Shown piece after piece: positions 17,273-25,380 of a stretch of DNA of 64,000 bases (its first letter is position 1; each line of letters opens with the position of its first letter). The notes beneath the pieces were generated by a model, which was given only the letters and a program-made list of their open reading frames with translations, did no database searches and was not told the origin of the DNA. Source of the stretch: an uncultured Aquimarina sp. (GTDB lineage Bacteria > Bacteroidota > Bacteroidia > Flavobacteriales > Flavobacteriaceae); the NCBI GenBank assembly GCA_947489195.1, contig CANLCT010000003.1:62001-126000 (forward strand). Direction: 5' to 3'. Both the position numbers and the translations under genes were made by a program.

Positions 17273-17905
17273 TTAATTTGCATTGGTTACTAAGGAATCA
17301 TTTTGAATTTCTTCTATTACTGGAGCAGTAACACTTGAAGCTTCTTGTATATTTACTAAGCGTATTTTATACATAGCAAAAGGAACTTGTTTCCCTCCTA
17401 ATGACCCCCATAAATGATTAATTTGTTCAAAAGTGAGGGTATATAACTCTATGTTTAATCTGATTTCATCTTTAATTTGTTGTGGAATATTATCATCATT
17501 AGATATCGTAGTAAAAGGAGAGTTTTTTACTGTAAATGTTTTTTTAGCCTGGAAAAATTGTAAGACCAATGATAACCTGTGTAATGCAAATTCATAGGCA
17601 TCTTGTAAATCCTGTCCTAAAGTGGATGAAATCAAAATATAAAGGTTTAAAAATACAGGTGGTTCTATATATTTTATTCCATTGGGTGTTTTTATTATAT
17701 TACTGCTATTTTTAAGGGTACTCTCCTCTTCGGTATTCACAAGAGTAATCACTATTTTATCGCTCAAATCTTGTGCTTCGCTCTCCATTAAGGATATATT
17801 ATGTAGTATAACATCCTCTGCAAGAATGGCATCTGTAGGACGTTTGTTTGCAAAAATATATTCGCTCAACTCATCCCGAATTAATTTTAATGCTAACCCA
17901 ATCAT
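17273..17905 (-). CDS. DUF4255/Pvc16-type eCIS terminator (cap) protein
   Basis: A 210-aa protein whose N-terminus (MIGLALKLIRDELSEYI, then a DVILHNIS segment and IVITLVNTEEES) matches the DUF4255/Pvc16 N-terminal family, which caps the distal end of eCIS tubes and sheaths. The middle has PVFLNLYILISS and the typical ALHRLSLVLQFFQ helix, followed by the LTFEQINHLWGSLGGKQVPFA signature. It is the first gene of the operon here, whereas in Afp and PVC the equivalent is the last structural gene. Its ATG at 17905 follows a 52-base leader after the upstream terminator. High confidence. Confidence 0.93.
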   Translation of the reverse strand: MIGLALKLIRDELSEYIFANKRPTDAILAEDVILHNISLMESEAQDLSDKIVITLVNTEEESTLKNSSNIIKTPNGIKYIEPPVFLNLYILISSTLGQDLQDAYEFALHRLSLVLQFFQAKKTFTVKNSPFTTISNDDNIPQQIKDEIRLNIELYTLTFEQINHLWGSLGGKQVPFAMYKIRLVNIQEASSVTAPVIEEIQNDSLVTNAN

Positions 17906-18213
17906 ATGCTTATTTTAACGGTTGTTTACTATTTAATAAATTTCCGAAAGGGGCTTCAAAAAAACAATCCCCAAAAATGGGGATTTACAAATTGCTTATA
18001 ATCAAAAAATTACATTTAAAATTTATCAGCCTCACATAAGTAGACATACAAAAACAGCTTTCTTAATCTGCTTTATGTATTAAAACTTCGTTAGGGTTAA
18101 ATTAAATAATACTGTTTACGTTTGTATTTGTATTAGATCACAGGCTGAATAGATTTTTTAATCCCTAAAACAGGTTTAATAAGGATAGTTATTGCAAGAG
18201 AAATCTGAGCAAA
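17906..18213. other. Spacer between the eCIS operon and the LuxR-type regulator
   Basis: These 308 bases hold the terminator at 17958-17985, a 52-base eCIS leader and about 228 bases of trailing sequence after the luxR stop. No open frame of note and no clean minus-strand TAnnTTTG box was found. The long trailer upstream of the terminator could hide the eCIS promoter or a small RNA. I cannot tell which. Confidence 0.5.
17958..17985 (-). terminator. Intrinsic terminator between the LuxR gene and the eCIS operon
   Basis: An 8-bp perfect stem (AATCCCCA / TGGGGATT, loop AAAA) at 17966-17985 is followed on the minus strand by G and seven T, a textbook rho-independent terminator. There is no T-run on the other strand, so it is directional. 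It would end the luxR-type transcript 53 bases before the eCIS start codon. The eCIS must therefore use a promoter in the remaining 52 bases, where I see no clear TAnnTTTG box, or depend on read-through. Confidence 0.85.
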
Positions 18214-18885
18214 TTATAATTCGATAACCTTTGATGCTTCTTTAATAAGTTGCGCTGTATTTTTTACCTGAAATTTTTCGATAAGGTGTTTTCTGTGAGA
18301 AATTGCGGTATGGTTACTAATAAAAAGGCGATCAGCTATTTGTTTAGAAGAAAAGCCGTCGGCAATTAATTTGAGGACTTCTTTTTCTCTAATCGAAATT
18401 AATTTAAAGTTCGATAAATTACTCTTTGTGTTTAATCGTATACTTTTCTCAATGGCTTCTTTTTCTGAAATATCATAGTAATAATTCAACATAAAAACTT
18501 CATTTTCAAAATTAAACAACATTGCTTCGTGTTTAATATAAATTCTTTTTCCACAAAAATTTGTAATATGATATTTTAAAGAAATGACGCTTTTAGTTAA
18601 CTGATTGGTCAAAAAATCATTTACCTTTTTTTTCACGCTTGCAACCTCCATAAAATCAATTACAGAAAATCCATGTTCCCAATCCGATTCAAAAAAACTA
18701 GTTTTGTTGCATCCTATAATTTCTTGAAAAGCTTTATTATAATATACTAAAATGCCTTTTTTAACGGTACAAATACTTATAATTAACTTCTTTGAACGTT
18801 CGCATAAATCTACTATTGGCGACAGTTTAGGTGCTAACAGACATCCATCAATAAAAGAGGCCTCTTGTTTTAGGTTATAATACAT
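18214..18885 (-). CDS. PAS-LuxR transcriptional regulator
   Basis: A 223-aa protein with a PAS-like sensor (residues about 25-140, including GILVYYNKAFQEIIGC and a closing VFMLNYYYDISEKEA) and a C-terminal LuxR/GerE helix-turn-helix (residues about 158-220; SIREKEVLKLIADGFSSKQI, SNHTAISHRKHLI). It lacks a receiver domain, so it is a one-component regulator responding to an intracellular cue. It is the nearest regulator to the eCIS, codirectional and directly upstream. Control of the eCIS is plausible but inferred only from position. It is divergent from leuC, with 375 bases between. Confidence 0.9.
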   Translation of the reverse strand: MYYNLKQEASFIDGCLLAPKLSPIVDLCERSKKLIISICTVKKGILVYYNKAFQEIIGCNKTSFFESDWEHGFSVIDFMEVASVKKKVNDFLTNQLTKSVISLKYHITNFCGKRIYIKHEAMLFNFENEVFMLNYYYDISEKEAIEKSIRLNTKSNLSNFKLISIREKEVLKLIADGFSSKQIADRLFISNHTAISHRKHLIEKFQVKNTAQLIKEASKVIEL

Positions 18886-18921
18886 TTTGTGTTGGTTTCT
18901 TTAGTAAAAAGTGCGTGAGCT

Positions 18922-18929
18922 CAAAAATA
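18922..18929 (-). promoter_or_regulatory. Probable -7 promoter element of the PAS-LuxR gene
   Basis: On the minus strand this reads TATTTTTG, matching the Bacteroidota -7 consensus TAnnTTTG, 36 bases before the ATG. No convincing -33 TTG at the usual spacing was seen, so this is a tentative call. Confidence 0.4.
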
Positions 18930-19194
18930 CTGAATTACAGTAGTTTAACTCGGGTGTTAACACCTTTTTATGATGCGGTTTTTCCCTATTTAGGTCAGTA
19001 ACACAAAACAATTTCTCAATTATTTTAAATTATCATATTATTATTTTTTATGGTTTGATAAGCCTATAAATATTTGGCAATCATAAAATAACAACACAAT
19101 AAAAGCTATAAATGCATTTTTGAACATCGTAATTCCAACTTATTTGAACCGGTTCTAATTAAATAATATTCGCAACTTTGAAATCATATTTTCG

Positions 19195-19202
19195 TAAATT
19201 TG
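19195..19202 (+). promoter_or_regulatory. Probable -7 promoter element of leuC
   Basis: TAAATTTG matches the Bacteroidota -7 consensus exactly, 58 bases before the leuC ATG. A TTTG at 19177-19180 is 14 bases upstream, shorter than the usual 19-21, so the -33 assignment is uncertain. Confidence 0.5.
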
Positions 19203-19260
19203 CAAATCCAAAAAAAGTATTTCTATTTATCTACTTTTTTGATCGATAAAAAAAACCGAA

Positions 19261-20655
19261 ATGAGTAAGACATTATTTGACAAAGTATGGGATTCGCATG
19301 TAGTAAAACATGTTGAAGATGGACCAGACGTATTGTTTATAGACCGCCACATGGTGCATGAAGTAACAAGCCCTGTTGCCTTTTTAGGAATTGAGAACAG
19401 AGGTATCGACGTTTTATATCCTTCAAAAACATTTGCTACAGCTGACCACAACACACCTACAATTAACCAACACTTACCTGTTGCTGATCCACTTTCTGCT
19501 AACCAATTAAAAGCTTTAGAAGAAAATGCCGCTAAACATGGCATTAGTCACTGGGGCTTGGGACACGAAAAAAATGGTATTGTACACGTTGTAGGACCTG
19601 AGTATGGTATTACTCAACCAGGTGCGACTATTGTTTGTGGTGACTCGCATACATCTACTCATGGTGCTTTTGGAGCTATTGCCTTTGGTATTGGAACTTC
19701 AGAAGTTGAAATGGTTTTGGCTACACAGTGTATTATGCAGCCAAAACCAAAAAAAATGCGTATTAATGTAAAAGGCGAATTAAGCTTTGGAGTTACTCCT
19801 AAAGATGTTGCTTTATACATTATTTCAAAATTAACAACATCAGGTGCTACAGGATATTTTGTTGAATATGCTGGTGAAGTATTTGAAAATATGACTATGG
19901 AAGGTCGTATGACCGTTTGTAACCTAAGTATTGAAATGGGTGCCCGTGGAGGAATGATTGCTCCTGATGAAAAAACATTTGAATACGTAAAAGGACGTGA
20001 GTTTACTCCTTCTGGTGCTGCTTGGGATAAAGCAATGGTATATTGGGAAACACTAAAAACTGATGATGATGCTGTTTTTGATAAAGAATTGACCTTTGAT
20101 GCTGCCGATATTGAGCCAATGATTACTTATGGAACCAACCCTGGAATGGGAATGGGAATTTCTAAAAGTATACCAAACGCTGCCGATGTTGAAGGTGGTG
20201 TGGCTACCTACAAAAAATCTTTAGGTTATATGGACTTTAGTGAAGGTGACGATATGATTGGTAAACCCATTGATTTTGTATTCATCGGAAGTTGTACAAA
20301 TGGTCGTATTGAAGATTTTAGAGCATTTGCTTCTATTATAAAAGGGCGTAAAAAAGCCGACAACGTAACTGCATGGTTAGTTCCTGGTTCCCACAAAGTT
20401 GAAGCCGCAATTAAAGAAGAAGGTATCTTGGATATCATTCACGAAGCTGGTTTTGAATTACGCGAGCCTGGATGTTCTGCTTGTTTAGCAATGAACGACG
20501 ATAAAGTACCTGCCGGAAAATTAGCCGTAAGTACAAGTAACCGTAACTTTGAAGGTCGACAAGGTCCTGGATCCAGAACACTTTTAGCTTCGCCATTAGT
20601 TGCTGCTGCTGCTGCCGTTACTGGAAAAGTTACTGACCCACGTGAGTTAATGTAA
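19261..20655 (+). CDS. leuC: 3-isopropylmalate dehydratase large subunit
   Basis: A 464-aa aconitase-family protein. With LeuD it isomerises 2- to 3-isopropylmalate (and citramalate to methylmalate in the isoleucine route) in the cytoplasm. It has [14 protein letters not shown], and the [4Fe-4S] cysteines are visible in FIGSCTNGR and in GCSACLAMN. The C-terminus [20 protein letters not shown] is typical, and length matches the family. It is followed by a repeat-filled 93-base spacer and leuD on the same strand, so the two are probably one transcript ending at the hairpin after leuD. Confidence 0.97.
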   Translation: MSKTLFDKVWDSHVVKHVEDGPDVLFIDRHMVHEVTSPVAFLGIENRGIDVLYPSKTFATADHNTPTINQHLPVADPLSANQLKALEENAAKHGISHWGLGHEKNGIVHVVGPEYGITQPGATIVCGDSHTSTHGAFGAIAFGIGTSEVEMVLATQCIMQPKPKKMRINVKGELSFGVTPKDVALYIISKLTTSGATGYFVEYAGEVFENMTMEGRMTVCNLSIEMGARGGMIAPDEKTFEYVKGREFTPSGAAWDKAMVYWETLKTDDDAVFDKELTFDAADIEPMITYGTNPGMGMGISKSIPNAADVEGGVATYKKSLGYMDFSEGDDMIGKPIDFVFIGSCTNGRIEDFRAFASIIKGRKKADNVTAWLVPGSHKVEAAIKEEGILDIIHEAGFELREPGCSACLAMNDDKVPAGKLAVSTSNRNFEGRQGPGSRTLLASPLVAAAAAVTGKVTDPRELM

Positions 20656-20659
20656 AAAC

Positions 20660-20745
20660 GCTATTAGCTATTAGCCCTTGGCTTTTAGCTTCAAACAAAA
20701 TTATTAAAAGCCAACAGCCAAAAGCTAAAGGCCAAAAGCTAAAAA
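20660..20745 (+). repeat. GCTAAAA/GCCAAAA heptad repeat forming a long imperfect inverted repeat
   Basis: The leuC-leuD spacer is built from tandem variants of GCTATTA, GGCTTTTA and, in the right half, AAAAGCC, CAAAAGCTAA and GGCCAAAAGC. The left arm (20660-20691) and right arm (20706-20745) are reverse-complementary over about 27 bases if G-U pairs are allowed, with a short loop of about 14 bases. The transcript could fold into a long hairpin between the two cistrons. It is neither coding nor a classical terminator, as there is no T-run after the stem. Confidence 0.8.
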
Positions 20746-20748
20746 ATT

Positions 20749-21345
20749 ATGGCATACGATAAATTCGAAATATTAAAAAGTACTGCTGTACCACTTTCTA
20801 TAGAAAATGTGGACACAGATCAAATCATCCCCGCTCGTTTTTTAAAAGCAACGGAGCGTAAGGGTTTCGGAGACAATTTATTCCGCGACTGGAGGTATAA
20901 TAATGATAACACACCAAAAGCTGATTTCATTTTAAACGACGCTACTTACTCTGGAAAAATCCTAGTAGGAGGAAAAAACTTTGGTTCTGGATCTTCACGT
21001 GAACACGCTGCATGGGCAGTTTACGATTACGGATTCCGTTGTGTGATTTCAAGTTTTTTTGCTGATATTTTTAAAGGAAACTGTTTAAATATTGGGGTAC
21101 TTCCTGTACAAGTAAGCCCTGAGTTTGCTGATAAAGTTTTTGCTGCGATAGAAACTGACCCAAATACTGAAATTGAAGTAAACTTACCAGAGCAAAAAGT
21201 AACTTTATTGACTACTGGCGAAAGTGAATCTTTTGATATCAACGAGTACAAAAAAGGGAATATGTTAAACGGTTTTGACGATATTGATTATCTTCAAAAC
21301 ATTAAAAAGGATATTACAGCATTTGCTGATCAATTACCTTTATAG
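20749..21345 (+). CDS. leuD: 3-isopropylmalate dehydratase small subunit
   Basis: A 198-aa swivelling-domain partner of LeuC. Diagnostic motifs are VDTDQIIPARFLK near the start and KNFGSGSSREHAAWA near residue 75, which binds the substrate. Length is normal for LeuD. It is the second gene after leuC, on the same strand, and is followed by a strong hairpin terminator, so leuCD is a separate unit from the synthase gene downstream. Confidence 0.96.
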   Translation: MAYDKFEILKSTAVPLSIENVDTDQIIPARFLKATERKGFGDNLFRDWRYNNDNTPKADFILNDATYSGKILVGGKNFGSGSSREHAAWAVYDYGFRCVISSFFADIFKGNCLNIGVLPVQVSPEFADKVFAAIETDPNTEIEVNLPEQKVTLLTTGESESFDINEYKKGNMLNGFDDIDYLQNIKKDITAFADQLPL

Positions 21346-21362
21346 TATAAAAACATTTATTA

Positions 21363-21404
21363 CAAAAAGCGTTTTAACTATAAAGTTGAAACGCTTTTTG
21401 CTTT
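21363..21404 (+). terminator. Intrinsic terminator of leuCD
   Basis: A 17-bp stem (left arm CAAAAAGCGTTTTAACT at 21363-21379, right arm 21384-21400, one G-U pair, loop of 4) ends in TTTTTG CTTTT. It lies 18 bases after the leuD stop. The A-run on the left arm may make it work in both directions. Confidence 0.8.
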
Positions 21405-21502
21405 TCTGCATCGATTTTATACCAAATTGTTTACAAAATGTGACCATAAGATTTGATGTTAGTCAATAGCATTATTGAATATAGAATTTCATAAGTACCA
21501 AA

Positions 21503-23029
21503 ATGAACAAAAGACATATAGAAATAATGGACACCACACTTCGTGATGGTGAACAAACTTCAGGAGTATCATTTTCAGCTTCCGAAAAATTAACCCTTGC
21601 TAAATTATTATTATTAGAACTTAAAGTAGATCGCATCGAAATTGCTTCTGCCAGAGTTTCTAAAGGAGAATTCCAAGCCGTAACAGACATTACCTCATGG
21701 GCAGAAAAACAAGGTTTAATTGATCGTATTGAAGTCTTGTGTTTTGTTGACAAAGGAATTTCTATACAATGGATGCTTGATGCGGGTGCAAAAGTACAAA
21801 ACCTACTTACCAAAGGTTCATTAAATCACTTAACACATCAATTAAAAAAAACACCCGAGCAACACTTTGCTGATATTGCGAATAACATTGAATTAGCTAC
21901 CAACAAAGGAATTGCTACTAATGTCTATTTAGAAGATTGGAGCAATGGAATGCGCGATTCAAAAGAATACGTACTTCAATACCTTGATTTTTTAGCTACA
22001 CAACCTATTAAACGCGTCTTACTACCAGATACTTTAGGTATATTAACTTATGAAGAGTCTAAAAACTTTATCACTGATTTAGTAGCACGCTATCCAAATA
22101 TGCATTTTGATTTCCATGCGCATAATGATTATGATTTAAGTGTTGCCAATATTATGGAAGCTATTAAAGCAGGTGCACACGGCTTACACCTTACCATGAA
22201 TGGTATGGGAGAACGCGCTGGTAACGCACCAATGGCTAGTGCCATAGCTGTAATTAATGATTTTATGCCCGAAATCAAAATCAACGTTGAAGAAAAATCA
22301 CTTTATAAGGTAAGTAAGCTTGTCGAGAATTTTTCTGGTTTTAGAATTCCTGTAAATAAACCTGTTGTTGGTGATAATGTATTTACTCAAACCGCAGGAA
22401 TTCATGCCGATGGTGACAATAAAAAGAATCTATATTTTAATGATTTACTGCCTGAACGTTTTGGGCGTAAACGCAAATATGCTTTAGGAAAAACATCAGG
22501 CAAAGCCAATATTGAAAAAAACTTACAAGAACTTGGCTTAGAACTTAACCCAGAAGAGGTAAAGAAAATAACACAACGTATTATTGAGTTAGGTGATAAA
22601 AAAGAAGTACTAACAAAAGATGACCTTCCTTATATTATTTCTGATGTTTTAGATAATGGAAGCTTGGAGCAAACGGTACTTGTAGAATCATATGTATTAA
22701 CACATGCGAAAGGCTTAAAACCATCTACTACTGTTTCTGTAAGAATCGAAGGCGTGATCTATGAAGAACATGCACAAGGAGATGGGCAGTTTGATGCTTT
22801 TATGAATGCACTTAGAAAACTTTATTATAAAAGAAATAAAACTATTCCAGAATTAATTGACTATTCTGTTCGCATACCTCCAGGAAGTCATTCCGATGCA
22901 TTATGCGAAACTGTGATTACTTGGAAAGATGGAAACAAAGAGTTTGTATCAAGAGGTTTAGATTCTGACCAAACAGTTTCTGCTATAAAAGCTACTGAAA
23001 AAATGCTAAATATTAATGAATTGAATTAA
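21503..23029 (+). CDS. 2-isopropylmalate synthase/citramalate synthase family protein
   Basis: A 508-aa DRE-TIM metallolyase with a C-terminal LeuA allosteric domain. The N-terminus MDTTLRDGEQTSGVSFS carries the TLRDGEQ motif; HAHNDYDLSVAN supplies the metal-binding HxH; NGMGERAGNAPM is the usual nucleotide-like loop. The regulatory domain covers about residues 380-505 (GLKPSTTVSVRIEGV, PPGSHSDALCET). It condenses acetyl-CoA with a 2-oxo acid. Its placement between leuCD and leuB points to leucine biosynthesis. The sequence is of the divergent LeuA2/CimA type, so citramalate synthase for isoleucine is the main alternative; sequence alone does not decide between them. Confidence 0.88.
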   Translation: MNKRHIEIMDTTLRDGEQTSGVSFSASEKLTLAKLLLLELKVDRIEIASARVSKGEFQAVTDITSWAEKQGLIDRIEVLCFVDKGISIQWMLDAGAKVQNLLTKGSLNHLTHQLKKTPEQHFADIANNIELATNKGIATNVYLEDWSNGMRDSKEYVLQYLDFLATQPIKRVLLPDTLGILTYEESKNFITDLVARYPNMHFDFHAHNDYDLSVANIMEAIKAGAHGLHLTMNGMGERAGNAPMASAIAVINDFMPEIKINVEEKSLYKVSKLVENFSGFRIPVNKPVVGDNVFTQTAGIHADGDNKKNLYFNDLLPERFGRKRKYALGKTSGKANIEKNLQELGLELNPEEVKKITQRIIELGDKKEVLTKDDLPYIISDVLDNGSLEQTVLVESYVLTHAKGLKPSTTVSVRIEGVIYEEHAQGDGQFDAFMNALRKLYYKRNKTIPELIDYSVRIPPGSHSDALCETVITWKDGNKEFVSRGLDSDQTVSAIKATEKMLNINELN

Positions 23030-23051
23030 TATTTGGTAATTACACCAAATA

Positions 23052-23092
23052 AAAACAGCTCATTTAAACCTGCTTAAATGAGCTGTTTTATT
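23052..23092 (+). terminator. Intrinsic terminator of the leuA/cimA-type gene
   Basis: A 16-bp perfect stem (AAAACAGCTCATTTAA at 23052-23067, complementary arm 23074-23089, loop ACCTGC) ends in a short T-run, 23 bases after the stop codon. Confidence 0.85.
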
Positions 23093-23094
23093 AA

Positions 23095-23180
23095 AAAAAG
23101 AGTTCAATAATAGCTAAACTAATCCCCCGAAACTTATAACTCACACCTATTTTACAAACAGTGTTAATTGAACTCTTTTT
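23095..23180. repeat. 14-bp inverted repeat with 58-base loop
   Basis: The arms AAAAAGAGTTCAAT (23095-23108) and ATTGAACTCTTTTT (23167-23180) are perfect reverse complements. T-runs would follow the stem in both orientations. It lies in the 295-base gap between the synthase gene and the converging methyltransferase-like gene, and may serve as a bidirectional terminator or as the closing stem of a small structured RNA. No copy elsewhere in the window was noticed. Confidence 0.6.
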
Positions 23181-23236
23181 AATTGTTTACACTTAATAAT
23201 TTAATTCAAATTTACACTATATAAACATTAATTTAC

Positions 23237-23262
23237 CCCCTGTTTTCAGGGGTTTTTATTTT
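23237..23262 (+). terminator. Plus-oriented C4/G4 hairpin with T-run, no matching gene
   Basis: CCCCTG-TTTT-CAGGGG (23237-23252) is followed by TTTTTATTTT on the plus strand. The only plus-strand gene upstream already has its own terminator at 23052-23092. This hairpin could therefore end an unannotated plus-strand RNA, or be a protein-binding dyad. The converging gene on the minus strand gets no T-run from it. Confidence 0.5.
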
Positions 23263-23324
23263 AGTAATTATTATTCTTTTTAAAACTATTCTGATAATAA
23301 AAATCAAATACTAATGAGTTGAAG

Positions 23325-24077
23325 TTAACTCTTCTTAAAAAAACTCTTTATCATACCTGATAGTATAAAAAACTTTTTAAAACGATGTATTGAATTTTTG
23401 TATACCACTTTGAACAATTTCTTTTGACATTCGTTCACTTTAATAAAGCCTGTTCTTTCTTCTGGTAACAATATGATATGAGCAAATCCTCCCCACATCT
23501 GTTTATGAAGCCCATCATGATTAAAAGCACCTGTGATATAATCAATCTCCACAAAATGCACATGCTTATATGCTTGATAATCTACAGCTAACATACCAGC
23601 TCTACAGTCTGGATTAAAGCTATCATGTAAAATTATATGCATTGGTTTCTGAGGAATATATTTCAAAACTAATTCTATATCTCGCTGTACTGCTTTTTTT
23701 GAATGATCCCCATCAATTAAAACAAATTCTAAATGTTTCCCAGATTCAATAATCTTTTCTAAAATCAATGGAATTTTTTCCGAACTATCTCCAATACTAA
23801 ATTCAACATTATCAAATTTACCCGAAAGTTTCTTTTCCACTCTAGGGTCAATATCACAAGTAATCACTTTTTTTGAAAATGAACTAATCACTTGTAAACT
23901 ACCCCCTTCATATGTTCCTATTTCTAAAGAAACTTCAGGCTTAATCTTTTGCAATAAATTCAAAAAAGCAAAACGTTCATTACGTGACATTGACCAAATT
24001 AAAGGATAATCATTTTCAACAAAATTTGTTGAATCTACGGTACCTGTTTTCTGAAAAGCTGCTTTGTAATTTAACAT
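23325..24077 (-). CDS. Class I SAM-dependent methyltransferase-like protein
   Basis: A 250-aa Rossmann-fold protein of the Methyltransf_24/cephalosporin-hydroxylase-like group. It has a SAM-site-like motif SLEIGTYEGGSLQVI near residue 52, an acidic strand end ITCDIDPRV, and a VLIDGDHSKKAV motif near 120. The C-terminal 45 residues are basic and aromatic. Substrate cannot be read from the sequence; relatives often sit in glycan or secondary-metabolite clusters. It is on the opposite strand to the leu genes on both sides, so it is not part of their transcript. Its ATG lies 121 bases from leuB, divergent. Confidence 0.8.
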   Translation of the reverse strand: MLNYKAAFQKTGTVDSTNFVENDYPLIWSMSRNERFAFLNLLQKIKPEVSLEIGTYEGGSLQVISSFSKKVITCDIDPRVEKKLSGKFDNVEFSIGDSSEKIPLILEKIIESGKHLEFVLIDGDHSKKAVQRDIELVLKYIPQKPMHIILHDSFNPDCRAGMLAVDYQAYKHVHFVEIDYITGAFNHDGLHKQMWGGFAHIILLPEERTGFIKVNECQKKLFKVVYKNSIHRFKKFFILSGMIKSFFKKS

Positions 24078-24155
24078 TATATTGTATTGAATTAAGTGTT
24101 GCTAATTTATACTTTTACTCTTATAATTAACTATGTAAAACATACTTTAATGTGG

Positions 24156-24163
24156 TATATTTG
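24156..24163 (+). promoter_or_regulatory. Probable -7 promoter element of leuB
   Basis: TATATTTG fits TAnnTTTG and lies 35 bases before the leuB ATG. No clear -33 element at standard spacing. It supports leuB being transcribed on its own. Confidence 0.5.
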
Positions 24164-24198
24164 CATCGAATTAAGATTAAAGTTCAAAAAATCATAAA

Positions 24199-25257
24199 AT
24201 GAAATTAAATATAGCACTACTTGCCGGAGACGGTATTGGACCCGAAGTAATTGATCAAGCAGTAAAAGTTTGTGATGCTGTGGCCGTAAAGTTTAACCAT
24301 GAAATTAATTGGACTCCTGCCTTAACAGGAGCTGCAGCTATTGATGCTGTAGGTGAGCCTTACCCAGACGAAACTCACGATATTTGTGTTGCTGCTGATG
24401 CGGTTCTTTTTGGTGCTATTGGACATCCTCGTTTTGACAATGATCCCTCGGCCAAAGTGCGCCCAGAACAAGGTTTACTTAAAATGCGTAAAAAATTAGG
24501 GCTATTTGCTAATGTACGTCCTACATTTACTTTCCCTTCGTTAATTGACAAATCTCCTTTAAAAGAAGAACGTATAAAAGGTACTGATTTAGTATTTTTA
24601 CGTGAATTAACTGGAGGTATCTATTTTGGTGAAAAAGGAAGAAAAGATGACGGAGAAACTGCTTTTGACAATTGTGTATATACACGTGCAGAAGTACAGC
24701 GTTTAGCAAAAAAAGGTTTTGAATTAGCCATGACACGTACAAAAAAATTATGTTGTGTTGATAAAGCTAATGTACTTGAAACCTCGAGACTTTGGAGAGA
24801 AACTGTACAGGCAATGGAAAAAGACTACCCTGAGGTAGAAGTATCTTATGAGTTTGTTGATGCCGTAGCTATGCGTTTAGTACAATGGCCAAATAGTTAT
24901 GATGTATTAATTACCGAAAACTTATTTGGAGATATTTTAACTGATGAGGCATCCGTAATTTCTGGATCTATGGGATTAATGCCTTCTGCTTCTGTAGGAG
25001 AAAAAACATCACTATACGAGCCAATACATGGTTCATACCCGCAAGCTGCTGGTAAAGACATCGCAAATCCATTAGCCACCGTATTATCTGCTGCAATGAT
25101 GTTTGAAGATGCTTTTGGCTTAAAAGAAGAAGCAGAAGCTATTAGAAATGTAGTAAATAAATCATTAGCTGAAGCTGTAGTTACTGAAGATTTAGCTGCT
25201 GGTGCAAAAGCTTACAAAACAAGTGAAATTGGAGATTGGTTAGCAAAAAACATCTAA
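24199..25257 (+). CDS. leuB: 3-isopropylmalate dehydrogenase
   Basis: A 352-aa beta-decarboxylating dehydrogenase that oxidises 3-isopropylmalate to the 2-oxoisocaproate precursor of leucine, using NAD. Visible motifs are LLAGDGIGPEVIDQA at the start, RPEQGLLKMRKKLGLFANVRP, the TGGIYFGEKGR loop, and ENLFGDILTDEASVISGSMG with the metal-binding aspartates. The EPIHGSYPQAAGKDIANP tail gives the NAD-type cofactor signature. Length is normal. It is separated from the synthase gene by an opposite-strand methyltransferase-like gene, has its own -7 box and ends in a terminator, so it is an independent unit. Confidence 0.97.
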   Translation: MKLNIALLAGDGIGPEVIDQAVKVCDAVAVKFNHEINWTPALTGAAAIDAVGEPYPDETHDICVAADAVLFGAIGHPRFDNDPSAKVRPEQGLLKMRKKLGLFANVRPTFTFPSLIDKSPLKEERIKGTDLVFLRELTGGIYFGEKGRKDDGETAFDNCVYTRAEVQRLAKKGFELAMTRTKKLCCVDKANVLETSRLWRETVQAMEKDYPEVEVSYEFVDAVAMRLVQWPNSYDVLITENLFGDILTDEASVISGSMGLMPSASVGEKTSLYEPIHGSYPQAAGKDIANPLATVLSAAMMFEDAFGLKEEAEAIRNVVNKSLAEAVVTEDLAAGAKAYKTSEIGDWLAKNI

Positions 25258-25281
25258 CTCCAACTTCAATAGTAATAATAC

Positions 25282-25315
25282 AAGGTCACTTTCTGCAACG
25301 AGAGTGGCCTTTTTT
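25282..25315 (+). terminator. Intrinsic terminator of leuB
   Basis: The stem AAGGTCACTTTC / GAGAGTGGCCTT (12 bp with two G-U pairs, loop TGCAAC) is followed by a T-run and lies 24 bases after the leuB stop. Confidence 0.85.
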
Positions 25316-25380
25316 AGTATTTTTGACAAAGTCTTTTAAAATTTGTGCTCATTAAAAGTGAGCCTTTGATTACTGTTTTT

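Larger units (their letters stand above)
18886..19260. other. Divergent intergenic region between the regulator and leuC
   Basis: This 375-base AT-rich spacer contains the -7 boxes of both divergent genes. I looked for a leucine-rich leader peptide or an attenuator before leuC and found none. A short CCTA-TT-TAGG dyad sits near 18987-18996. Nothing else is supported. Confidence 0.5.

Noticed and set aside
19150..19260. A leucine leader peptide or attenuator before leuC
   Set aside because: No Leu-rich short frame and no competing hairpin pair were found in the 110 bases before the start.
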